A stretch of 64,000 nt of DNA, from positions 124,001-188,000 of the forward strand of contig JAPEVC010000006.1 in NCBI GenBank assembly GCA_027946555.1, read 5' to 3'. This DNA is from Gnomoniopsis sp. IMI 355080. Taxonomy: Eukaryota; Ascomycota; Sordariomycetes; Diaporthales; Gnomoniaceae. Below the pieces are notes generated by a model that was not told the DNA's origin, did no database searches, and saw only the letters and a list, made by a program, of their open reading frames with translations. Position numbers and translations under genes: made by a program. The first letter of the stretch is position 1; every line of letters begins with the position of its first letter. Below are positions 56,564-64,000 of this stretch, piece by piece.

Positions 56564-59375
56564 CCTGGTCTCGGAGAACTGTCGGGCAAACAAAAGGTCA
56601 GGACATTTTATGAGTGTTGTTGTTGATGTTGCTGTGGGATAAAATAATAAAGTCCTTGACGAATGTGGTTACATGTGTGATGTGGGATCTCGAGCGTTGT
56701 CGTCATGCGGCTCGGCGGGTGGCGATCTTCAGGTTTTGTGTGCTGTATTGTATTCTAAGACACGGCACTGCTTAAGTCTTCCTCACCCGTTGGCCCTTTC
56801 TGTCCTGAATTGACCATTTGATCTGTTCCTCGCTTAACCATCAGGATCACAACATCCAACTCGACAACTATCTCCACGACAAAATTGCTCGATGTTGGGA
56901 CTGCAGTCATGAGACACACACACACTCACCACCCCCCCCCCCCGGCCGGGTAGCCTGCAGGGGGGGGTTTCTGGCCACTAGTCAATAAGGTACGTACCTA
57001 GGTAGGTAAAGTAGGTAGGTACGCAATACTATTCTTCTCCAGGTTTGCTCGCCTTTTATCCTTTCTCCCAGTTCGAATTTTGTTTCTCTTACCTATCAGA
57101 CGCTTTTTTCCTTGTTTTTGGCCTTCTGGGAATATTGCCCTGCTTCGAATATTCTTCGTCAGAATAGATCAGCGCTGTACCGATGAGAATCATCAAGGTT
57201 CAAGTCGCAGCAATGGTCGGATAGATTCAGTTTTCTCGATTACTTGGCCTTGACTGGGTGCTTAAATGGACTATCTTATGTTCTCTGTGTCTGTTCCCAG
57301 GTTCCTTGTGGGGATCCTATGCGTAAGTTGACGACGGGAATCATCGCGTAATTCTTGCGTGGTGGAATCGGAGCCGTCTGGAGGTGGCGCACATAGTTTT
57401 CTGGAGTGAATCAGTATTTACACCTCCTGCGGCCAATGTGTGGCTTCCAGCACGAACATGTAAAGGATGAGGTTTCCATGACTGTCAAGACTCAAATCTG
57501 TAATCGGGCTTCTTCTTTTGTCACTTTCCTGGTCTCTAGTACCCTTCATCCTATCGTGTTCTCTGCAAGACGAACCAAGCGCCCCCCCCCCCACACACAC
57601 GCCCGGAGTTAAATGATACACTGTCTAGGTAGTCTTATACTGTCCAGTACACTCGTTGACCAATTCCACTCACCTCGGTAGCTGGCCCACAGTGGCGACT
57701 TGTTGGTTTGTCAGACAGCGATATTGAATCAGGGCGCATTTCAGCGGGCTTGAAACGCTGGCGGGAAAGGCGGCCCAAAGGCTTGTTCTTAAGCAGAATG
57801 TTCCATGAGTGGTAACATCCTATTCGGGGATGTGTGCGCCTCGGGTTTTTGGTGGCCTGTAAGAGCATCTCGGTAGCTTCGGTGGATTCATGCACCAGTC
57901 ATCGCACAGTTTCTCACCATCGGAATGTTGCGAGCACAATTTCTTCGGCAAATAATGGCCTCGATTGTGAGCGTGTGAGACAAAGAGACCTTCTCAAACA
58001 GGATGGACGTTACCACCGGGGGCTCAGGTGAGGTAAAGATTGAAGCCGGATTGGAAATAATAGATTCGCAACACCAAACAGCAGTATCATGGACATTGCT
58101 GGAATGCAATATCCGCTCTGTGCGATCAATACTTATACAAATGATAAACTTGGACGAATCGAAGAAATTGTATGGAGGCCGGTGATCTTTTTTCTTTTTT
58201 CTTTCTTATTTTTGACCAGATTCTCTGTATCTACGATCAGCTTCCAGTGAAGTACCCCATCAGGAAGGTGACCGTAGAAGCTTGTGGGTACATGTATCAT
58301 GCAGCTCGCCCATCTACCGATGAGACTCGCACTTTTTCTGATCCTCAAGATAAAGGGTGCATTAATTCCTGTCATTTCACTCGATACGGAAGGTCGAAAT
58401 AAACTCATACAGACCAAGTGAGCCGCAATGCGCCCTGAAGCCTGCAGTATGCAGAACCTCATCAGCGAACTTGCTTCCTAAACCCCCAATCTTGGAAAGT
58501 GTCTTATTGCATCGTGAATCGTGAAAATTCTCTCGAGCTGACAATACAACTACTTTTCTCCAAAAAACGCGGCGTTGTTCACGCCGTCTTTGGATGACAA
58601 CATCTTTGCCAGAATGACAACATCTACCATCCGGCCTAACTCCCCGACAGCCAAGTGTCATTGAGCCTGCAGACAGTGAGCGGGGTCCCATTACTGGCTA
58701 ACTCAAGACCAAATCACAAAATAGCCTTTGAATAATTTACCAAAGACTATTACGGCATGTCGTATTTGGAAGTCCTCGTCCGAAGCTGGGGTACCTATGC
58801 AACCCTTCCAGCATGTCGTGCATATGCACTCAAGACCCTTCCACCAGCGGAATGCCCGGCAAACACGGGGCGAGATAATAAAAAGTAAACTTGGAATACT
58901 CATCTTGCCAGTTCCGGCTGATCATATACGAATAGGAAAAACTGTGTCACACGACCTGCGTGCTCACCTTACCCTTGGCTCCACCCCCCTGCGTCCCGAA
59001 TCCGTACCCATAGTCGCCGGTGATCGCCAAATGGAACAACACTACATGCCTCTTCGGACTTCACAGCCCGACGCACCCTCATACAGCTGGACCTGCAGCT
59101 ACGCCACCTCCGGTGATAGGGTGGATACCTCAATTTCATGCTAGAATGTACAGAAGACGTGATGACATCGGTGCTGTGCGCCGACTAGTCTTCGGGTCAC
59201 TCACCGGGCGTGCAGGGAGTACACCCGTCCGGTATATATTAAAAGCAACTCTCCCGTTAATGATTGTAGTTGAGGCTGAAGAGATCCTGTTATACCTCAC
59301 TCCACCTTTTCACCTGTTCAAGATATACCTTTGGTCCACACTCCTTCCACAAGTAGGATTGTCTCCAAAGCAAAC
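56564..59375. other. Long intergenic region between divergent esterase and MFS genes
   Basis: About 2.8 kb with no supported gene. It contains a C-run/G-run hairpin at 56932-56967, tandem TAGGTAGG-type repeats around an ACCTAGGT site at 56990-57022, and a C11 run at 57582-57592 followed by a CA repeat. Confidence 0.55.
56932..56967. repeat. C12 / G8 inverted homopolymer pair
   Basis: Twelve C at 56932-56943 and eight G at 56960-56967 flank a 16-base spacer. They can form a hairpin, or i-motif/G-rich structures on opposite strands. A CA repeat lies just upstream. Confidence 0.75.
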
Positions 59376-61483
59376 ATGTCTGAGAAGGAGATTTCCGAGA
59401 AAGGAGACCCGGAGCTCGCCAATGCCCGGAGCGACACGAGTGTCAGCAACAAGGACGTCAGTGACTACGAGCACGAGGTCGTTAACTGGACCCCAGAGGA
59501 GGAGAAGAAGCTGGTACGGAAGTGAGTAGTGACTCGATTGAAAGTAGACGGGCACTCTGACAGACTATCAGACTGGACTGGATTCTACTTCCACCTTTGG
59601 TTCTTGCCTTCTTCGCTCTACAGCTGGACAGAGGCAACATGTAAGGTCTCAAATAACCATGTTGACTCTACGTCCCATTGACATAACAAACAGCGGAGCT
59701 GCTTACACCGATGGCTTCACCGTCGAAATTGGAATCGGGCAGGATGAGTACAATACCGGCAATACGCTAATGTCAGTTGGTATTGTGCTTCTGGAGGTGA
59801 GTTAAGAAATCTGATGCGCTCTCTAAAGCATAAAGGTTAACGACTTCAGCTTCCGAGTAACTTGATTCTTTACAAGATTGGACCTACCGTTTGGATTGGT
59901 GCACAAGTCTTTGCATGGTCAGTAATCTCGAGTTTCGACTTGAGCGCATACCAGCTGACATTTCCATAGGGGCTTGGTAGCCACTTTTCAAGCTTTTCAG
60001 AAGGGTATTGGTCCATTTTTTGCAACACGATTTCTTCTTGGGTGAGTGAAGCTCAATACACAAACACCACATGATCCTTGAATCTCGTAAAAGCCTTTGT
60101 CTCACTGTTCAATTTACAGATTGTGTGAATCAGGCTTTATTCCTGCTGGTCTATTTACTCTTTCGCGGTGGTACAAGAAAGACGAGATTTCGAAGCGCTT
60201 TGCTGTCTTCTTTTTCGGCAACAACCTGGCGACAGCATTATCCGGTCTCCTCGCCTCTGGGATGTAAGTTTAATGGATTAGATTCAAGCACAAGCCACGA
60301 AACATACAATAACTAATTTGCGGACAGACTTCGCCTTGAAGGTGCACACGGCTTGTACGGTTGGCAGTGGATTTTCATTGTAAGTAGTCCGAAAGACTTT
60401 TAAGCATGATATACTAAGCTAACCATACACAGATCGAAGGAGTTTACACTGTCTTTGCCGCTATATACTTCATGATCGTCTTTCCAAAGTCGCCCAGCCA
60501 TCCTGTCTCTCTATTCAGGATCCGCTGGTTCAATGAGAGAAACGCACACATTCTCACCACGCGAGTCCTGGTCGACGACCCGGCAAGGTCGCAAGCCCGC
60601 AAGCACGTGAGATGGAAGGACATCAAAGAGATGGTAAGACCAGAAATCCAATCTGAGTCTTTTTATGCCCAACACACTGACATGGTTTCCTTCAGCTGTT
60701 GAATTGGAGACTCTTCTCCCACATTGTCATTCCTCTTGCCGCTCTCGCTCCCTCGTGGACCTTCGGAGCTTATGCACCATTTTTGGTCATGGAGATGGGA
60801 TACTCCAAGCTGAAGGCCAACGCTTTATGTTCAGCTGCAGGTTTTATGTTGTTACCAATCAATCTGTTTTGGGGGTTCACTGCGTAAGTAATTTTCAACA
60901 GCGCCGAAGTTGAACTGCATGCTGAAGAACAACAGAGACAAAGCTCGTAAGAGAGGTTTGATGGTGTCTTTGGGATTGGCAATCTACCTAGCATTTGCGG
61001 TCAGTATTCATCCCGTACGGACATAACAATGTCAACGAGATTGCTGATGTCTTGCACTCACAGATCGGCAACCGTGAGATCATCAAGGTCGACGACAAAA
61101 CAATGAGACTTCCCATGCTTCTACTCTTGGTTGGATTTTCCACCTGCTGGCGTAAGTGATGCCGGCCGTCCCGCTTGATCGGCCTTCGACTAACCCAAAA
61201 TCCTCCAGATCCCGTCAACTGCGCTTGGGTCTCGCTCAACGCCAAGACACCCGAGGAGAGGAGCATCTCTATGGCTGCTGTCACCATGTGCGCCAACCTC
61301 GCGGGTATCATTGGAAACAACCTTTTCCGAGCTGAGGATGGCCCCTGGTATCCACACGGGTGGGGCTCCATCTGTGGTTGCATTGGAACAGCCCTTGGCG
61401 TGTCCCTATTCACGAATATACAGTACCGGGTCTTGAACCGCCGGCTACGTAACAAAGAAGGCGTTGAGTTGTGGCACACCTAA
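59376..61483 (+). CDS. MFS transporter, allantoate permease (Dal5) / anion:cation symporter type, 489 aa
   Basis: Twelve exons: 59376-59521, 59572-59640, 59694-59796, 59850-59917, 59970-60041, 60120-60263, 60328-60379, 60433-60633, 60696-60883, 60936-60999, 61064-61151 and 61209-61483. Every join keeps frame (1470 nt). All introns are about 50-80 nt with GT(A/G)AGT-like or GTCAGT donors. A charged N-terminus precedes 12 predicted helices. Family hallmarks are DWILLPPLVLAFFALQLDRG in helix 1, GAAYTDGF, LPSNLILYKIGP, ATRFLLGLCESGFIPAGLFT and SRWYKKDEISKR, and the late segment NCAWVSLNAKTPEERSI. This is the fungal Dal5/Seo1/Tna1 clade, which imports organic anions such as allantoate, nicotinate or dipeptides across the plasma membrane. 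The substrate cannot be chosen from sequence. It is isolated from the putative metabolite cluster by 37 kb. Confidence 0.94.
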
Positions 61484-62440
61484 TGAATGGTCAAAAGGTA
61501 GAAGCACGAATCCGAGCGTTTCAGGCCATTCAGAATACGACACCTGGACACTTGACCTGCACTTGCACGAGATACCCGAATATTGAAGGAGAGCTGCAGT
61601 TTTTGCAATACTCTGCACGAGGATGTAGGAATGGAATTGTGTTGGAGTCCTCGACCTATCTGTTCTCGAGTTGTCACAGTTCTGTGTGCGACTTGTCCAC
61701 CCTAGTAAAGGAGGACAGGCGCATGGGCGCGCTTGTGCTCAACACGAATGAGCTACATGGTTCATGTCCAGACAGATAAATATGGATGAATATTGTATAA
61801 TACTTTTATTTCAATCATAGTATATAATTCGATAGGGGCCACCGCCAACTTGTACTTTTGCACATGGGCGCATGGAACATACTGCTTTGGCAAGGCATGG
61901 AAATGTTTCACTGCCTTTGATATTAGTCTTGTGTGAGTACAATAACCGTGTACAGTATAGACCTAACCTTGAAAGTTGATTATATTGCCCACCTACCAAT
62001 ATTCCCGAGCACATAATTCAGTACATTACCAGCATGTGGATGGCTATACGAGAAACCGGAGTTACTGCAACGTATTATGGGAGAGACTTGCGGTCATGTT
62101 TCTTCCTTGAATGTGGTAGGTGGAAACTTTTACCACAACATGTATGATGTACCTAGGTAATTCTAGGTTGCCCAAGTATTCACAAAACCATATCAACTTC
62201 AGATCCTTACCGCCTTGTGGGCTTTTCGTAGGTGTTGTCTTTTCATTCCCCCAAACCCGGGAACCCTAACCCTGGAAAGTAGTCAATTAGACGTCTACAT
62301 AATACGTCCAAAGGGAGCTCGGGATTCATGATGACATCAAGTTGTCAACATCAACCGCATTTCCCACTGAAATCAAGCTTTTAAAATCCTCATTTTGCCA
62401 CAGCTCATATCGATCAAAATTCTGGTCTTCCTCTGCCAAT
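61484..62440. other. Intergenic
   Basis: No supported gene. An ACCTAGGT site lies at 62152-62159. The frame of the next gene is open back to 62342 but lacks an upstream ATG. Confidence 0.5.
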
Positions 62441-62788
62441 ATGAGTCTTCTCGTCAGACGCTCCGTAACAAGAGCATCCTCGATGAGCTACACCATAAAC
62501 GCGTCACGGTCCAGGCCAATGTCGTCGGCTCAAATCAGCTACAGTAAAAGTAACAGCGCCACTTCTACGGAGGAAAATAAGCAGAGTCCCAATCTGGAAG
62601 AGTCCAGTGGAACGCAGAAGCCTGTGCCAAAATTCAAAAAGAAGACAATGGCCGAATTGGATGAAGAGCTCAAGCTGAAGATGGAAGACATGTCCGGCGG
62701 CGGTGGCTCAGCAGGAGTGGAGTATGAGAATGGGAAGGCTGAAGGCTTGAAAAGGGGCGTGAAGGACAACATGTTCAGAGTCATTTGA
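62441..62788 (+). CDS. Small predicted mitochondrial protein, 115 aa
   Basis: Intronless, starting at ATG 62441. The first 45 residues are rich in R and S with no acidic residue (MSLLVRRSVTRASSMSYTIN), a classic mitochondrial presequence. The remainder is charged and ends with a block that I recall as conserved in short fungal proteins of unknown role: KKTMAELDEELKLKMEDMSG, then GVEYENGKAEGLKRGVKDNM and FRVI at the stop. No membrane helix or enzyme motif is present. The function is unknown. Confidence 0.75.
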   Translation: MSLLVRRSVTRASSMSYTINASRSRPMSSAQISYSKSNSATSTEENKQSPNLEESSGTQKPVPKFKKKTMAELDEELKLKMEDMSGGGGSAGVEYENGKAEGLKRGVKDNMFRVI

Positions 62789-63549
62789 GCGAGTCCCTTG
62801 CGTGAATTGTTCCTAGAATGAACCTGTAGTTCTTCTAGCGAGAGTTCTGGTGTTCCTGGTCCTGCTGCTCGCATAGCTACCTGCCCAGACGGGTTGCCAG
62901 GGTGGCGAGCTCGTGGCCCAGGAAGACGCCATTTCATGTGTCGCAACGCACCGGGCTTCACAAAGAGGAACACCGCATATTTGGCTCTGCTATAGTCCAG
63001 GCACCTACGCTTAGTTGTCCAGGAACAAGAGAAGAGACTTTCGCCATATTTACAATACATATCCACCTACCTAGCCTCGCAGCACTTGAGAAAGCAGAGG
63101 TACGGACGCCACCGTCGAGCGATCGAGATGCGGATATAATCCATACCATCAGATCCGGTATCAACGCAGCTGCTTCAAGCATATAGCAGCCCCAGGCCTG
63201 CTCTTGGTATATAAACAGTATGGGAGGGCAGAAGGAACCGAAAGCAGTCACTCCCGCCTGAGAAGCACTACACCGTCGAGAAGCCCTATATAAGGAGGTT
63301 AAGCACGACGTTGACAGGCTTTTAAGACTCTATCGAGGCGGTTCATCTATTCCGACGATGGAAGGGTTATAAGCAGAGAAGGGAGAAGGTAAAGGGTGTT
63401 TTTATTATTGTAAGGTTAAATGCAGCCTCGGGCGAGGCTGCAGCTATTAATAATATTAGAAGCCGCTATATGACGTAGAGGGGGCTTTTCGCACTACACT
63501 TAGGGACAAATTGGAGAGCACAATGCTGATATTTGGGGGCAAGCTGAAG
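62789..63549. other. Intergenic with TA-rich remnant
   Basis: No supported gene. The second half is TA-rich and contains a perfect inverted repeat (listed separately), and it abuts the partial gene at the window end. Confidence 0.5.
63270..63480. repeat. TA-rich, possibly mutated repeat remnant
   Basis: TA-rich sequence (CTATATAAGGAGGTTAAG, TTTTTATTATTGTAAG, TATTAATAATATTAG) with abrupt change from the GC-balanced DNA on both sides and no coding potential. It includes a 10-bp perfect inverted repeat with a 2-base loop at 63421-63442. It could be a fragment of a transposon changed by repeat-induced point mutation. No target-site duplication was found. Confidence 0.35.
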
Positions 63550-64000
63550 TGCTCGCGTTTCCCAAAATGAGACTGCCACACACTCGCTGGTGGATATCAT
63601 GGAGGAATCGTTGCTGAACGCCACCATCAGCTTGATGAGTAAGGCGTCTCTAAAGTACATAACTCTAATTTCTCAATTTCCCGTTCTCAAAAGCAACATT
63701 GGCAATTACTGATGTCTAGACGACAACAGTCCAAACTACAAGTCAATTTACGCACCAAAGGATCCAGTGCAGGTAAAAACCTGGACGACCCAAGTGGTCT
63801 ACCAATACTCGCCTCAAATCCTCTGGATCCCATACGGAGTCGCCATCGGGCTTTCGACCCTGAGTATGCTAGCGGCGTCCGTCGTCATTGTAAAAGCCAA
63901 GGCAGCCTACAGCAGCCAGTTTTCGACGTTTCTGCGCGTTGGGGAGACCGTGGTTGGACCTGTTCAGATCGCACCAGAGGATACAAGCGGCAAAGATCCT
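63550..64000 (+). CDS. Partial gene: C-terminal part of a fungal multi-pass membrane protein, runs off the window
   Basis: Two exon pieces, about 63550-63638 and 63720 to the edge, join in phase (GTAAGG donor, TCTAG acceptor). The first reads RVSQNETATHSLVDIMEESL and LNATISLM. The second reads NSPNYKSIYAPKDPVQVKTW, then a helix VYQYSPQILWIPYGVAIGLS continuing through STLSMLAASVVIV, and the cytosolic part KAKAAYSSQFSTFLRV. This pattern is the common C-terminal end of large fungal membrane proteins often labelled formylmethionine deformylase-like, a label with no functional support. The N-terminal exons are not seen. Upstream DNA is a TA-rich remnant, so the gene may be truncated on the left. 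Confidence 0.6.

Noticed and set aside
1..64000. tRNA, rRNA, CRISPR arrays and intact transposases
   Set aside because: I looked for tRNA T-loop motifs, regularly spaced repeats and transposase or reverse-transcriptase motifs, and found nothing convincing by eye.

Overview
The window reads as nuclear DNA of a filamentous ascomycete (Pezizomycotina). Genes carry short introns of about 50-90 nt with GTAAGT/GTGAGT-like donors and CTNAY branch points. The gene content also fits: a Set9-type histone methyltransferase, RPB9, a mitochondrial uL14, an RGS-LOV photoreceptor, a fungal aromatic prenyltransferase, an AsaB-family oxygenase and HeLo-type kinase folds. Intergenic DNA is long (1-2.8 kb), with recurring ACCTAGGT palindromes, poly-C/G tracts and small TA-rich islands. 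I saw no tRNA, rRNA, CRISPR array or intact transposase. All exon joins were made by eye from frame, splice consensus and family knowledge, without searches.

1-10.0 kb: a possible 3' gene end, a small hypothetical gene (minus), a 596-aa acidic hypothetical protein (plus), and a PAP2/Aur1-like membrane phosphotransferase (plus).

11.2-22.6 kb: a compact set of tailoring-enzyme genes that looks like a small secondary-metabolite cluster. It holds a UDP-glycosyltransferase, a DMATS aromatic prenyltransferase, a decayed BAHD-type acyltransferase, a cytochrome P450, an AsaB/CmcJ-like oxygenase, an MDR reductase and a FAD-dependent amine oxidase-like enzyme. No PKS, NRPS or terpene cyclase lies inside. 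The prenyltransferase is therefore the best candidate for the committing step, and the predicted product is a prenylated, oxidised and glycosylated aromatic, possibly indolic.

25.3-30.3 kb: an RGS-LOV protein (flavin photosensor plus G-protein regulator) and a large intronless predicted beta-propeller protein of unknown role.

30.8-43.7 kb: four minus-strand genes with a signalling or allorecognition flavour. They are an APH-fold kinase, a protein kinase-TPR fusion, a CorA-like two-helix membrane protein, and a protein carrying two kinase folds whose second copy resembles the kinase-like domain of fungal HeLo incompatibility proteins.

46-64 kb: more conserved genes. They are a membrane-anchored sulfotransferase-like protein, RPB9 (with a striking in-frame open intron that would make a second 225-aa product), mitochondrial uL14m, Set9, a membrane PAF-acetylhydrolase-like esterase, a 12-exon Dal5-type MFS permease, a small predicted mitochondrial protein, and at the edge part of a membrane protein next to a TA-rich remnant.
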